From positions 1 to 64,000 of the forward strand of contig NZ_CP118950.1 of NCBI RefSeq assembly GCF_029024465.1: 64,000 nucleotides of DNA, given 5' to 3'. This DNA comes from Lactococcus garvieae subsp. garvieae. GTDB lineage: Bacteria; Bacillota; Bacilli; Lactobacillales; Streptococcaceae. The position numbers and the translations under genes were made by a program. Within the stretch, counting starts at the first letter, position 1. Each line of letters opens with the position of its first letter. The notes below the pieces were generated by a model that was not told the DNA's origin, made no database searches, and saw only the letters and a program-made list of their open reading frames with translations. Positions 45,549 to 55,381 of this stretch are shown piece after piece.

Positions 45549-48245
45549 TTAGTGGAAGATATGACTTCGTTGGGTCATTTCTGAAATCTTTTTCGAGGTT
45601 TTTTCGAGATGTGGGAAGAAGATAAGCCCAGCAACTAAAAAGACAATAGAAACGGCTACGAGGATGATGATGGCAAGCCAAGCATTTGGCCAATAGATAC
45701 CACCAGCAGATTCCCGTAAAAGGTTGACCGCATGGGTAAACGGCAAGTAAGGGTTAATCGCTTGGAAGAATTTACCAGAGACTTGAATAGGATAGTTACC
45801 GCCCCCACCGGAAATAGAGAGAACCAAGATAATAATGGCAATCCCTTTCCCGATATTTCCAAACAAAGCTACTAGAACATAAACTATAATCATAAAGGTT
45901 ATAGCAATCAGTAAGGCAAACAAGACACTATAAACAGGATTACGCACGTCTACACCAAGACCGAAATAGTTCCCCAGGGTAACGATAAGTGCTTGCCCCA
46001 GTCCCATCACGATGAAAGTAAGCATACGTGCTGAGAATTGTTCACGTTTAGAGTAGAGCAGTTTATCTTTACCTTCTAAGTGGAAGCCAGTTACAGCGAC
46101 ACTAGAGAAGAGCACAGCGCCGACCCACAAGCAAAGTGCAGTGTAGAAAGGTGTACTGGCTGAACCGTTATTTGCGATAGGGTAGATCGCATTTTCTTGA
46201 ACCTCAACAGGTTGAGTCAGGAAGTCACTTTCTTTCGTCGCATCAAGTTTTAGAAGTTTTACAATTTCACCTAAATCGACTTCTTTTTCACCTTTGCGAA
46301 TCGCATCAGCGGCTTTACGAATGCCTGTTTTGATTCCTGGCCAGTCATTGACGATAAGGTCATTTGCTTGGTTCAAGGCTTTTTCAAGATCAGGCATTTT
46401 TTCGTTGACTGTCCCTAAAGTTTCTGTCAAATCTTTACGAATACCCGGGTAATCATTTTTGACAAAATCAGCGGCTTTATCAAGTTTTTGCTCCACAACG
46501 GGCAAGTCATTTTGATAAAGTGAAGCCCCTTTATTAATCGCGTTGACAATCGTGTTCATGTTGCCGTTAAGCATAATGTTGGCATCGTGAACTTCTTGTT
46601 TGATCGCAGGCATTTCTTTTTGATACTTTTCAAGCAAAGTAATCGCATTAGAAACCGTCTTACTTGTTGAGCTGAGCAAGGATTCAAAATCAATAGCTTG
46701 GGCTTTGGTTAAGAGACCTTGAGCATTTTTGATGGTTGCGATGAGTTGGGTGAGGACACTTTGAACTTTTGCAGTTATATCTGGGACATTTATTTGACCA
46801 ATAAGGGAAGAGACATTATTAGCCAGTGCTTCAACTTCATTTAGAGCTTCATTAATATCTGGAAGTTTGCCAGATTGAACAGCAGATTTCAAAGTGTCTA
46901 GCTGTACATCAAGTTTTGTGAGTTCTTCAGAGAAGGATTTGAGTTGTGTGATCACTCCCTCAAGGTCGTTGTTTCCTGTACTTGTTTGCATATCTTCCAT
47001 AAATTTAATCAGATATTGAACAGTATTTTTCTGTTGTTTGACATTATCTTGGAAGTTTTGAATTACAGCTATCTTTTCGTCAGTTGTTAGTGTCTTATCT
47101 CCTATGACTGCCTTTATTGATTGGATAAAGGCAGATGTCGAATCAGCAAATGTTTGAAGTGATTGAAGAGTAAGATCTAAGCTTTTTGTAATACTTGGCA
47201 AAGCATTTTGAAGTTGTGTTGCACCGTCTAAAGTGGTAGAAGCCAGTTCATTGGCTTGGTTGCCAAGTTTGCGGATGTCTGGCAAGGCAGTTTGGACTTG
47301 TTGGATGATGGTTAAGCCTTGTTTGGCTTCTTGGATTCCTTCATTCATTGTTTGCTCAACAGAAGCAAAGTCATTGTCAATCATTGCGATCTGCTTACCG
47401 GCATTTTGAATTTCAGGTATTTTTTCTTGCAAGGTCATGATAATCGCAAGCTGATTTTTCACAGTTGGCATGCTGTCGTCCAATTGAACGACTTTTTGAC
47501 CCAGTGCATCAACCTCAGGCAAGTAGTCAATAAACTCATTTGCTTTTGCAAGTTTGGCTTTCAAATCAGGCATCTTGCCGTGCAAATCCACGACTTGTTG
47601 AGTATATTGGTCAATAGTATCTAAATTATCATTGGTAGATAAGATTGTGTTTTTAATTTTCTGGATGCTGACCATATTTTTATCAATGTCATATCCGATA
47701 TCATTAAAGGTTTTAAGCAATGTGCTGCTTGCCGTTTTAATAAATTCTTCGGAAATTTGACTTTGTAATGAAGACGCACCTTTTGAAGTAATTTTTGGGG
47801 CAATAGCATTTATTTTTTCATTGATGGAATAAACGATTTTAGGCTTCTGGATATCCCCGGTGGTGAAGCTAAGCAAATTTTTAGAGAAATCCTCTGGCAG
47901 ATAGATACCTGCGTAGTATTTACCAGATTTGACACCCTTATCCAACTCTTGTTTAGAGTCAACGAACTTCCAGCCGAGTTGTTTGTTTTCTTTGAGGTTT
48001 TTCAGGACTTCGTCACCGATATTAATCGATTTGTCTTGAAATTTCTCTGTTCGGTCATCACTATAAACCGCTATTGGGAGCTGTGAAGTATTCGCATAAG
48101 GATCCCAAAGGGCTTTAATATTAAACCAAGCATATAAGGATGGAATAAACATCAAAGCAACCACTAAAAAGATTGCTATTGGATTTTTAAAGATACGCTT
48201 CCAATCCAGAATAAATAGTTTCCCAGTATTTTTTATATGTTTCAC
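45549..48245 (-). CDS. pip: YhgE/Pip family membrane protein (phage infection protein homologue)
   Basis: An 898-residue protein. It has one N-terminal membrane segment (about 22-42), a long extracytoplasmic region of nearly 600 residues with many predicted helices and repeated motifs like LPDI and MPAIKQEV, and about five membrane segments in the last 200 residues of ABC-2 type. L. lactis Pip of the same size is the receptor for c2-type phages; the cellular role of the family is uncertain, with export proposed. The gene follows a TetR-family gene and is probably controlled by it. Confidence 0.88.
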   Translation of the reverse strand: MKHIKNTGKLFILDWKRIFKNPIAIFLVVALMFIPSLYAWFNIKALWDPYANTSQLPIAVYSDDRTEKFQDKSINIGDEVLKNLKENKQLGWKFVDSKQELDKGVKSGKYYAGIYLPEDFSKNLLSFTTGDIQKPKIVYSINEKINAIAPKITSKGASSLQSQISEEFIKTASSTLLKTFNDIGYDIDKNMVSIQKIKNTILSTNDNLDTIDQYTQQVVDLHGKMPDLKAKLAKANEFIDYLPEVDALGQKVVQLDDSMPTVKNQLAIIMTLQEKIPEIQNAGKQIAMIDNDFASVEQTMNEGIQEAKQGLTIIQQVQTALPDIRKLGNQANELASTTLDGATQLQNALPSITKSLDLTLQSLQTFADSTSAFIQSIKAVIGDKTLTTDEKIAVIQNFQDNVKQQKNTVQYLIKFMEDMQTSTGNNDLEGVITQLKSFSEELTKLDVQLDTLKSAVQSGKLPDINEALNEVEALANNVSSLIGQINVPDITAKVQSVLTQLIATIKNAQGLLTKAQAIDFESLLSSTSKTVSNAITLLEKYQKEMPAIKQEVHDANIMLNGNMNTIVNAINKGASLYQNDLPVVEQKLDKAADFVKNDYPGIRKDLTETLGTVNEKMPDLEKALNQANDLIVNDWPGIKTGIRKAADAIRKGEKEVDLGEIVKLLKLDATKESDFLTQPVEVQENAIYPIANNGSASTPFYTALCLWVGAVLFSSVAVTGFHLEGKDKLLYSKREQFSARMLTFIVMGLGQALIVTLGNYFGLGVDVRNPVYSVLFALLIAITFMIIVYVLVALFGNIGKGIAIIILVLSISGGGGNYPIQVSGKFFQAINPYLPFTHAVNLLRESAGGIYWPNAWLAIIILVAVSIVFLVAGLIFFPHLEKTSKKISEMTQRSHIFH

Positions 48246-48291
48246 ATATTCTCCTCTTTTAGTAAATCTAAGGCAGTTTTAATTTTTGTTA

Positions 48292-48822
48292 TCAGCTAAT
48301 CAGAGCCATCAACAGTTCCGAAATTTGTTCTGGTGTTTCTTTCCGTTTGCGACGAATCCAAGCTTGAGTTAAACCGAAAATGGCATTGGCATAATAAGTT
48401 GTGGTGTAGATACTTTCCAATTTATCCAGTTTTTCACGCTTAGGGTTTTGTGGCAGGATGGAACGTGCCAAAATGTTTTTCAGTTGGGCTTGCATGAACT
48501 GATGGATTTCTTTACTGCCATTTTCTGAAAATAAAGCAGCATAAATCTCATTGTTATCAAGGAACTCATAAGTTTCTAACATGGTTTTATGAAGATCGCC
48601 ATTATTTTTTTCAAAAACATACTCGATCGTATTAAACAAGGTTTTTTGGTATTGGTCAATCATATCATACTTGTCTTGGTAATGCGTATAAAAGCCGCTG
48701 CGGCTAATTTTAGCTACCTTCACAAGCTCAGTTGTTGTGATATGGTCAAACGACTTTTCCTGTAAAAGTTGTGTTATTGCGTCGCGAAGTTTTGATTTTG
48801 TACGTTCTTTTCTATTTTCCAT
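48292..48822 (-). CDS. TetR-family transcriptional regulator
   Basis: A 176-residue TetR/AcrR repressor. The helix-turn-helix lies near residues 8-52 (RDAITQLLQEKSFDHITTTELVKVAKISRSGFYTHYQDKYDM). The C-terminal ligand domain resembles the group that pairs with YhgE/Pip genes. I start at 48822, where GAGGAGG precedes the ATG; in-frame upstream codons lie over the operators. It is 46 bp upstream of pip in the same direction. Confidence 0.9.
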   Translation of the reverse strand: MENRKERTKSKLRDAITQLLQEKSFDHITTTELVKVAKISRSGFYTHYQDKYDMIDQYQKTLFNTIEYVFEKNNGDLHKTMLETYEFLDNNEIYAALFSENGSKEIHQFMQAQLKNILARSILPQNPKREKLDKLESIYTTTYYANAIFGLTQAWIRRKRKETPEQISELLMALIS

Positions 48823-48850
48823 AAATCCTCCTCTATTACTAAAATATAAA

Positions 48851-48865
48851 AGAACAACGTGTCTA
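48851..48865. promoter_or_regulatory. TetR operator 2 (proximal)
   Basis: On the minus strand TAGACA-CGT-TGTTCT, an imperfect dyad with three-base centre, located 29-43 bp before the TetR start codon. It has the same form as operator 1. Confidence 0.5.
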
Positions 48866-48914
48866 TAATTAGCAAAGATTCTCATTACAACCCTTATTGA
48901 GTTTACGATATGCA

Positions 48915-48943
48915 ATTATAGCACAAAATGGACGGAGCGTCTA
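48915..48943 (-). promoter_or_regulatory. TetR-pip promoter with operator 1
   Basis: On the minus strand TAGACG (48943-48938), 17 bp spacer, extended -10 TGCTATAAT (TATAAT 48920-48915). The -35 box forms the left arm of the dyad TAGACG-CTC-CGTCCA (48943-48929), so a repressor bound there would block polymerase. Confidence 0.6.
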
Positions 48944-49034
48944 TAATTTTGCGTTCAAATTCTAAATTTTTTTGAGAAAGGGATTTCATATCCCGTCTTT
49001 TAAATGGAGAAGTTCATAGATAGAAGAAAAAGAG

Positions 49035-49058
49035 CAAAAAACCGCTTGGAGCGGTTTT
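49035..49058 (-). terminator. Terminator of the choloylglycine hydrolase-family gene
   Basis: AAAACCGC and GCGGTTTT pair around five bases; on the minus strand T residues follow. Confidence 0.85.
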
Positions 49059-49061
49059 AAA

Positions 49062-49955
49062 CTAATCAGGAAATGGGTAACTTATAATAGAAAGAGAATC
49101 ATAAGTTTGAAAATACAAAGTACGGCTATTTAAATCCACCGCACTGCGATAAACAGTATAAGTATCTGAACGTCCATCAGACTTGGGCACAGTGACAGCA
49201 TTTAAAATATGCCAGATTTCGCTGATATTCTGCTGCTCATCAGCAGGCAGAATTGCACGTTCTTTAAGAATTGTGGCACGGATGAAGCGAGAGGTTGGGG
49301 TGAAGCCTCCAGGAAAAACAGGCTTTCCGCTAAAATCCCCAGTTGAAATACGGTTAGGTGCTAAGGGCTGAGCAGTAAGGTCCATATAATCTTGTAATTT
49401 GACGATTTCACGTTCAAATTTAGGAGCATTTGTGACGACACCGATTGTATTTTCGATAATCTCAAAGCTGCCATTGCGTGGTTCAATATTAATCATACGA
49501 CCTGTTGGATCGACAGCAGAAAAGTGCAAATCACTTCGGCCAAATTTATAATGCGAAAAGGTGTCACTCATGAGTTGGACACTTTCAAGTTGGTTTATCA
49601 AATCAGCCACAGAACGACAGTTCCCTAAAGCCCAAGTGACAAATTCAAAAGGCGCGAGCTGTAATTTGCCCTCATGAGGATATTCAGCATACTCTGAGTG
49701 GTTAGAAAAAGTCAGCTTTTGGACGGAAAGTCCAAAATCATTAACGCCATCTGAGATGTCCGCATGCAAATCGGGAATATTTCGGCCCACTCCTAATATA
49801 GTATAAACATTGGAGATATTCCTATTATTATAGACACTTTTCCACTGGTAATTTTGCGGCAGAACGAGAGCTTCGGGGACAAAGCTATGCCAATCCATTG
49901 TTCTTGCGAAGACGATGCTTTCATTAGCAGCATGCATTTTTATACTTGTACACAT
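49062..49955 (-). CDS. Choloylglycine hydrolase/penicillin V acylase family protein
   Basis: A 297-residue N-terminal nucleophile hydrolase that cuts linear amide bonds. After removal of Met1, Cys2 would be the nucleophile; Arg18 and Asp21 (ARTMDW), Asn176 (TNAPKF) and an arginine near 223-226 (TSRFIR) complete the expected active site. Bile-salt hydrolase and penicillin V acylase share these residues; the sequence alone does not tell which, and acyl-homoserine-lactone or unknown amides are also possible. No signal peptide is present. Confidence 0.88.
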   Translation of the reverse strand: MCTSIKMHAANESIVFARTMDWHSFVPEALVLPQNYQWKSVYNNRNISNVYTILGVGRNIPDLHADISDGVNDFGLSVQKLTFSNHSEYAEYPHEGKLQLAPFEFVTWALGNCRSVADLINQLESVQLMSDTFSHYKFGRSDLHFSAVDPTGRMINIEPRNGSFEIIENTIGVVTNAPKFEREIVKLQDYMDLTAQPLAPNRISTGDFSGKPVFPGGFTPTSRFIRATILKERAILPADEQQNISEIWHILNAVTVPKSDGRSDTYTVYRSAVDLNSRTLYFQTYDSLSIISYPFPD

Positions 49956-50109
49956 ATTTCTATTCTAGCAAAAAAATTTTCCTAGCTTCTGATAAGTGTC
50001 TTATTGGCGGGCGGGCAAAGAGGATTCTTTGTGTTTTCTTAGAATAAAGATAAATTATAGCAAAAGCCGAACATTTGGCAATTTAGTTTCGTATAAGGTT
50101 GGCTAAGCC

Positions 50110-50138
50110 TTGAATCACAATTTTTAAAGTGATAAACT
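50110..50138 (+). promoter_or_regulatory. MFS gene promoter
   Basis: TTGAAT (50110-50115), 17 bp spacer, extended -10 TGATAAACT (TAAACT 50133-50138). A GCCAG/CTGGC hairpin lies just before the ribosome site. Confidence 0.55.
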
Positions 50139-50190
50139 GTCTAAAAGCAAATAAAGCCAGGCAGAGATCTGGCATTTGGAGGAATTGAAT

Positions 50191-51411
50191 ATGAGAACAC
50201 ACACATCGGCACAACCCAAGGCTGTGAGCACCTATCAAGTCAAAGTAGGAGCCTTGGTTTCTGCGGGATTTGGTTTAGAAAACATGGATATCATGTTTCT
50301 TTCGTTTGCCCTCTCGTCAATTATTGGTGAATTTGGCCTTACAACGACAGAAGCAGGTGCCATTTCTACAGTCACTAACTTGGGGATGCTGCTGGGCGGA
50401 ATTCTTTTTGGGATTCTGGCAGATAAATTTGGACGTGTAAAAATGTTGTCCCTTTCGATCCTCATTTTTGGTCTGGCAACGGGTGCGATTTATTTCTCGC
50501 ACAGCATTACATCGCTTTATATCTTACGTTTCATCGCCGGAATTGGTGGAGGTGGTGAATATGGGGTCGGAATTACCATTCTCGCTGAGAATTTCAGTAA
50601 GAAAAAACTAGGGCGAACTTCTTCGATTGTCGCCGTTGCGGGACAAGTGGGTGCCATGTGTGCAGCAATTTTGTCAATGAGCATCTTACCTACTTATGGT
50701 TGGCGTTTCTTGTTCTTGTTCGGGTTGGTGCCAGTAGTTTTGACCGTTTTTATTCAAAAGCATCTGAAGGAAAGCGATTCTTTCAAGGCCATAAAAACCG
50801 AAAACAAGGGAAAAATTTCCGACTTGTTTAAAACACGTCAATTGACACACCAAACACTTGTTCTAATGTGGATGGCTATCGTTCAAATCGCTGGTTACTT
50901 TGGCCTGATGAACTGGCTCCCAACAATTATGCAGAAAAAACTGAACTTAACAGTAGCTGGTTCATCCTCATGGATGATTGCGACCATTATCGGGATGTCT
51001 CTAGGTATGCTGACCTTTGGTCAAATTTTGGATAAACTTGGTCCGAAAGTAGCTTTTGGTCTCTTCCTTATCGCTTCATCCTTGGCTGTTTATGTCTTGA
51101 CCATTCCGACAACACTCGCATCACTGACTTTAGTTGGTGCCGTCGTTGGTTACTTTTCAAATGGGATGTTTACAGGATATGGCGCCGTAGTTTCTCGCTT
51201 ATACCCACCAGAAGTCCGAGCCACAGCCAATAACGTGATTATGAATACGGGCCGCTGTATTGGAGGCTTCTCTTCAATAGTTATTGGCTTTATCTTAGCG
51301 CATTATTCTATCATGACTGTTATGCTCTTCATCTCTGTACTCTATATTTTAAGCTTCTTGGCGATGCTCACGGTGAAGAACTTACGTGCAGGTGTTTACT
51401 GGTCACTTTAA
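50191..51411 (+). CDS. MFS transporter
   Basis: A 406-residue major facilitator superfamily permease with about 12 membrane segments. The cytoplasmic loop 2-3 motif is GILADKFGRVKMLSLS, and GGEYGVGITILAENFSKKKLGRT lies between segments 4 and 5. The pattern resembles the aromatic acid/H+ and metabolite/H+ symporter groups, but the substrate is unknown. I start at the ATG at 50191, preceded by GGAGG; a TTG 15 bases earlier is less likely. It is divergent from the amide hydrolase gene. Confidence 0.88.
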   Translation: MRTHTSAQPKAVSTYQVKVGALVSAGFGLENMDIMFLSFALSSIIGEFGLTTTEAGAISTVTNLGMLLGGILFGILADKFGRVKMLSLSILIFGLATGAIYFSHSITSLYILRFIAGIGGGGEYGVGITILAENFSKKKLGRTSSIVAVAGQVGAMCAAILSMSILPTYGWRFLFLFGLVPVVLTVFIQKHLKESDSFKAIKTENKGKISDLFKTRQLTHQTLVLMWMAIVQIAGYFGLMNWLPTIMQKKLNLTVAGSSSWMIATIIGMSLGMLTFGQILDKLGPKVAFGLFLIASSLAVYVLTIPTTLASLTLVGAVVGYFSNGMFTGYGAVVSRLYPPEVRATANNVIMNTGRCIGGFSSIVIGFILAHYSIMTVMLFISVLYILSFLAMLTVKNLRAGVYWSL

Positions 51412-51432
51412 TCTTTAATAATAAAAAATAGG

Positions 51433-51469
51433 AAAAGCTTGCCCACTTGATGTGGGGAAGTTTTTTTAT
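51433..51469 (+). terminator. MFS gene terminator
   Basis: CTTGCCCAC and GTGGGGAAG pair with one mismatch and run into seven T residues. Confidence 0.75.
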
Positions 51470-51530
51470 TTGTGGAGCTCGGCAAATAAGTAGTAACGGA
51501 TTGGTTCTAAAAGGGTTATTCTGGGGAAAC

Positions 51531-51554
51531 AAAAAAACCGCCACAGCGGTTTAA
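51531..51554 (-). terminator. rpmF-rpmG terminator
   Basis: AAACCGC and GCGGTTT pair around four bases; on the minus strand seven T residues follow. Confidence 0.85.
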
Positions 51555-51556
51555 TA

Positions 51557-51706
51557 TTATTTAACTTCTTTAAAAATAACGTGTTTACGAAGTTTTGGAG
51601 AGTATTTTTTCAATTCCAAACGGTCTGGGTTGTTACGTTTGTTCTTTTGAGTAAGGTAAAGACGTTCACCAGATTCTTTGTGTTCAAGTGTAATATTTAC
51701 GCGCAT
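51557..51706 (-). CDS. rpmG: Ribosomal protein bL33
   Basis: A 49-residue basic protein, [20 protein letters not shown] at the start and a [10 protein letters not shown] segment, identical in plan to bacterial L33. It lacks the zinc-binding CxxC pairs, so it is the zinc-independent form. A start site AGGAACAG precedes the ATG. It lies 30 bp after rpmF on the same strand. Confidence 0.95.
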   Translation of the reverse strand: MRVNITLEHKESGERLYLTQKNKRNNPDRLELKKYSPKLRKHVIFKEVK

Positions 51707-51736
51707 AACTGTTCCTTTCTGACTTTTTTACTGTTT

Positions 51737-51910
51737 TTATTTAGCGTCTTTTACTTGGCGGCCTTTGTAGTAGCCTTTAAGTGAAACACGGTGTGAGTGA
51801 CGGTAGTCACCAGTAGTTTCGTCAAAAGTAACAGTTGGAGCTGTCATTTTGTAGTGTGTACGACGTTTGTTTTTCTTAGATTTAGAAGTGTGACGTGCAG
51901 GTACTGCCAT
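51737..51910 (-). CDS. rpmF: Ribosomal protein bL32
   Basis: A 57-residue basic protein beginning [19 protein letters not shown], the L32 signature. The zinc cysteines found in some L32 proteins are absent. The ATG at 51910 has GGAGG upstream; a longer frame to 51976 is not conserved. rpmF and rpmG form one small operon. Confidence 0.96.
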   Translation of the reverse strand: MAVPARHTSKSKKNKRRTHYKMTAPTVTFDETTGDYRHSHRVSLKGYYKGRQVKDAK

Positions 51911-51976
51911 GGTTTGATTCCTCCGTAGATTTTTTCGTTTTGGATAAGCCCAAAAACGTACTTTACTATAATACAC

Positions 51977-52284
51977 TAATCTTTTTCAAAAAGCAAGCAT
52001 TGTAAAGTATTTTTACTTGACGTTTTTTAAAAATGTCTAAGAGGTGAAGAAGTTCTAGAGGTGGAATGACAAAGACTTTTGACAGTTGTCCGATTAGGAA
52101 TATTCCTTGTTTTTTGCTAATATATAGTTAAGGATGTTGTAACTTATAAAATAAAAGCTCAGTTCTTCGGAATCAAAGTGCGACAAGGATTATTTTTCTA
52201 TCACGGGCAAATCAGTGTTCGATGAAAACTATTTTGAGTCAAACAGGGCAAAGTTTCAGGAAATTTATTTTATAAGGAGAAAAC
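51977..52284 (+). promoter_or_regulatory. Upstream region of the P1B ATPase with two dyads
   Basis: A gap of about 300 bp without a supported gene. TTGACA (52079-52084) lies inside the dyad GACA-GT-TGTC (52081-52090). About six bases further is the perfect 12-bp palindrome AGGAATATTCCT (52096-52107) over the expected -10 position. Both sit where a metal-responsive repressor would block polymerase. The leader up to 52284 is long (about 170 nt) and otherwise featureless to me; the ribosome site AAGGAG is just before the ATG. Confidence 0.45.
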
Positions 52285-54078
52285 ATGAAAAACTGGCAAA
52301 AACTTGTTTTAGTATTTTTCATAGCAGTTGCGTCTCTTTTGGCTCAGTTTGCTTTTAATGCACCTTTGGTAGCACGATTTATCATCACTGTTGCAGGTGG
52401 TATTTTGGCACTTTCAATGTTTATTGAAATGATTAAAACGCTACGTAAAGGAAATTATGGTGTTGACTTACTCGCCATCACTGCTATTATCGCAACGTTA
52501 TTGGTAGGAGAGTATTGGGCATCATTAATCATTATTTTGATGTTGGTTGGAGGCGAAACGCTTGAGGATTATGCAGCGGGCCGTGCCAATCGTGAATTGT
52601 CTGCCTTGTTGCAGAAAACACCAGATATTGCCCATGTCATGCAAGAGGGTAAAGTGGTCGACATGGACTTGGACGATGTTGAGATAGGGGCCCATCTCTT
52701 GATTAAGCCCATGGAAGTTATACCTATTGATGGGGTACTGCTTTCAGAGGCAGCTATTCTGGATGAATCCTCTATCACGGGTGAAACTAAACCGAATGAG
52801 TTGCAACAGGGGGATGAGATTCTTTCAGGGGCAATTAATGGCAGCTCCAGTATCGAAATCCGTACAAGTGTCGCAGCAAGTGAATCCCAATTTCAAAAAA
52901 TCGTTGCTCTCGTGCGTCAAGCCGAAGCAACGCCGGCAAATTTTGTACGTTTAGCGGATCGTTACGCTGTGCCGTTTACGATTATGGCTTATATCATTGC
53001 AGCTGTGGCTTACTTTATCTCTGGTGACCCTGTCCGCATTGCAGAAGTTTTGGTTGTCGCAAGTCCTTGTCCCTTGATTTTGGCTGCACCCATTGCTTTT
53101 GTCTCAGGAATGAGTCGTTCATCAAAAAATGGTTTTTTAATTAAAAATGGAACCATCATTGAGAAACTCGCAACAGCAAAGGCAATTTTCTTTGATAAAA
53201 CGGGGACAATTACCGATGGTAAAATTGAAGTCGATGCCATTGTTCCAGCAGAAGGGGTATCACAAGAAGAGTTACTCAAGATTGTTTACACCATTGAAAA
53301 ATCTTCCAACCATATCTTGGCCAAGGCTGTTTCCAGCTATGCGGAATCACATGATGTCCAGGGCCTTGAGTTAGAAAGTCTCAGTGAGGTTGCAGGTTTA
53401 GGTGTGACAGGACAAATCAATGGTCAATTGATCAAAATTGGGCGTGCCAACTTTGTCGGAGCGCCAGATGGTTTGGACTTTGAGACAGCTTTTTATGTGT
53501 CACGGGACGGCCAATACATCGGCGCAGTAACCTTCTCCGACACTTTGCGTGCCAACGCTCCTGCGGTGATTAAAGTTTTACGTGACGCTGGTTTTGAGAG
53601 TATTACGATGTTGACGGGTGATAATGCTCGTGTTGCTGATAAAATTGCCGCACAAGTCGGGATTACCGAGGTTTACAGCAGTATGTTACCAGAAGAAAAG
53701 CTTGCCAAAATCCAAGCTTCAACAATTCATCCAACGATTATGGTTGGTGACGGTGTCAACGATGCCCCAGCTTTAACGCTTGCGGATGTTGGTATCTCTA
53801 TTGGGACAGGGAACAACACTGTCGCTAGTGAAGCGGCTGATATCGTGCTCCTGAAAAATGATTTGTCTTCTGTGACGAAAGCCGTTCATATTAGTCGTGA
53901 CACATTAACCATTGCGAAACAAGCGGTTTTGATTGGGATCATCATTTGTGTCATCTTGATGTTAATTGCTGCTACAGGGCTTATCCCAGCAATTATCGGT
54001 GCTCTTTTCCAAGAGGTTATTGATGTTGTTTCGATTCTTTATGCCTTAAGAGCCTTGAAGGGTTTTAAGAATAAGTAA
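52285..54078 (+). CDS. P1B-type heavy-metal translocating ATPase
   Basis: A 597-residue metal-pumping ATPase. It has the actuator ITGET, the phosphorylation motif FFDKTGTITDG, GDGVNDAPAL and the membrane metal site SPCPL (about 257-261) instead of CPC. There is no N-terminal CxxC metal domain. The usual SEHPLA nucleotide motif appears as SSNHILAKA, keeping the histidine. SPC-type pumps usually move Co, Fe, Zn or Mn outward; the exact metal is not predictable here. It is monocistronic between two terminators. Confidence 0.88.
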   Translation: MKNWQKLVLVFFIAVASLLAQFAFNAPLVARFIITVAGGILALSMFIEMIKTLRKGNYGVDLLAITAIIATLLVGEYWASLIIILMLVGGETLEDYAAGRANRELSALLQKTPDIAHVMQEGKVVDMDLDDVEIGAHLLIKPMEVIPIDGVLLSEAAILDESSITGETKPNELQQGDEILSGAINGSSSIEIRTSVAASESQFQKIVALVRQAEATPANFVRLADRYAVPFTIMAYIIAAVAYFISGDPVRIAEVLVVASPCPLILAAPIAFVSGMSRSSKNGFLIKNGTIIEKLATAKAIFFDKTGTITDGKIEVDAIVPAEGVSQEELLKIVYTIEKSSNHILAKAVSSYAESHDVQGLELESLSEVAGLGVTGQINGQLIKIGRANFVGAPDGLDFETAFYVSRDGQYIGAVTFSDTLRANAPAVIKVLRDAGFESITMLTGDNARVADKIAAQVGITEVYSSMLPEEKLAKIQASTIHPTIMVGDGVNDAPALTLADVGISIGTGNNTVASEAADIVLLKNDLSSVTKAVHISRDTLTIAKQAVLIGIIICVILMLIAATGLIPAIIGALFQEVIDVVSILYALRALKGFKNK

Positions 54079-54080
54079 TA

Positions 54081-54109
54081 AAAAAAATCGTCAGTTTTGA
54101 CGATTTTTC
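54081..54109. terminator. Bidirectional terminator between the P1B ATPase and rarA
   Basis: AAAAATCGTCA and TGACGATTTTT pair around a short loop with T and A runs on both sides. Confidence 0.85.
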
Positions 54110-55359
54110 TTTTGGCTTTCTATCCATTTCTTACGCTCGTTTAAGGCCCATTCGTATTTGCCCATCTTATCAGGGTGGAAGTAATCGGCTTTTCGTAGTT
54201 TATCAGGAAGATAATCTTGTTTCACCCAATGATCTGGGAAGTTATGCGGGTACTTGTAACCTTCACTTCGTCCAAGATCCTTAGCTCCCGCATAATGCCC
54301 GTCTTGTAAGTGCGACGGGATAGGAAGATTTCCGTATTTTCCTAAATCTTCTATAGCAGCGTCCAGAGCCATATAAGCGGCATTGGATTTGGGAGAAAGG
54401 GCAAGATCGATAACGATATTTGCTAGCGGTATGCGTGCCTCAGGAAAGCCCAACTTTTCTGCGGCTTGTAAACCTAACATTGTGTGAACAGCGGCTTCTG
54501 GGTTGGCGAGGCCGATGTCTTCATAAGCCATCACTGTCAACCTTCGGGCAAGACTTTGAAGGTCACCTCCTTCAATTAGACGCGCAGCATAGTGTAAACT
54601 TGCGTTTACATCAGATCCACGGATTGATTTTTGTAGGGCGCTAAGCAGGTCATAATGCGCATCGCCATCTTTGTCAAAGCTTAGTGCTTTACGTTGAAGC
54701 GAGTTTTCCATATCTTCCAGTGTGACATGATGGTTTTCGGAAGATAAGACGGCAAGTTCTAAAGCGTTGTAAACTGCGCGTAAATCCCCGTTGGTTGAGT
54801 GGGTGAGAAAGTAAAGCGCATCATCGTCAAGAGTAACCGCGAAGTCAAAACCCCGTTCTTTATCTTCAAGAGCAAGGTTTACAGCACGCTGTAAATCATC
54901 ACTTTCTAAAGGTTTTAACTCGAAAATCTGCACGCGACTTCGGATGGCAGGCACAACGCTAAAATAAGGGTTTTCCGTAGTCGCACCGATTAAGATAATC
55001 TGGCCATTTTCTAAGAGAGGCAGCAGAAAATCTTGCTTTGGTTTATCTAAACGGTGAATTTCATCCAAGAGAAGTACAAGTTGCCCAGAAAATTCCGCCT
55101 CAGCTGCAATTTCTTGTAATTTTTTCTTGCTGTCTGTTGTCCCATTAAAGCTACGGAAAGCGGCCTTCATTGTGCCAGCAATAGCCGATGCAATGGAAGT
55201 TTTACCAATTCCCGGAGGGCCGTAAAGAATCATGGAAGTTAAAAGTTTTGTTTCAACCATCCGGCGAATAATTTTTTTCGGGCCAACAAGATGAGATTGA
55301 CCAATAATCTCGTCAATATTACGCGGTCGCATTCGGCGAGCTAAGTTTTGATGCGTCAT
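54091..55359 (-). CDS. rarA: Replication-associated recombination protein RarA (MgsA)
   Basis: RarA is an AAA+ ATPase related to clamp loaders that acts at stalled forks. The 422-residue protein has Walker A YGPPGIGKTSIA (about 46-57), Walker B LVLLLDEIHRL and the sensor segment GATTENPYFSVVPAIRSR, which are typical of MgsA/RarA/WRNIP1. The C-terminal tetramerisation part includes the KSIRGSDVNASLHYAARL motif. The start follows AAGGAG. It precedes the GNAT gene's end, with the pair oriented the same way (GNAT upstream). Confidence 0.96.
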   Translation of the reverse strand: MTHQNLARRMRPRNIDEIIGQSHLVGPKKIIRRMVETKLLTSMILYGPPGIGKTSIASAIAGTMKAAFRSFNGTTDSKKKLQEIAAEAEFSGQLVLLLDEIHRLDKPKQDFLLPLLENGQIILIGATTENPYFSVVPAIRSRVQIFELKPLESDDLQRAVNLALEDKERGFDFAVTLDDDALYFLTHSTNGDLRAVYNALELAVLSSENHHVTLEDMENSLQRKALSFDKDGDAHYDLLSALQKSIRGSDVNASLHYAARLIEGGDLQSLARRLTVMAYEDIGLANPEAAVHTMLGLQAAEKLGFPEARIPLANIVIDLALSPKSNAAYMALDAAIEDLGKYGNLPIPSHLQDGHYAGAKDLGRSEGYKYPHNFPDHWVKQDYLPDKLRKADYFHPDKMGKYEWALNERKKWIESQKKNRQN

Positions 55360-55381
55360 ATAAAGGTATTCTCCTTACTGC

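Noticed and set aside
45549-48915. Phage-defence or type VII secretion locus
   Set aside because: A YhgE/Pip protein with a TetR regulator is a common chromosomal pair; no secretion or defence partners are adjacent.
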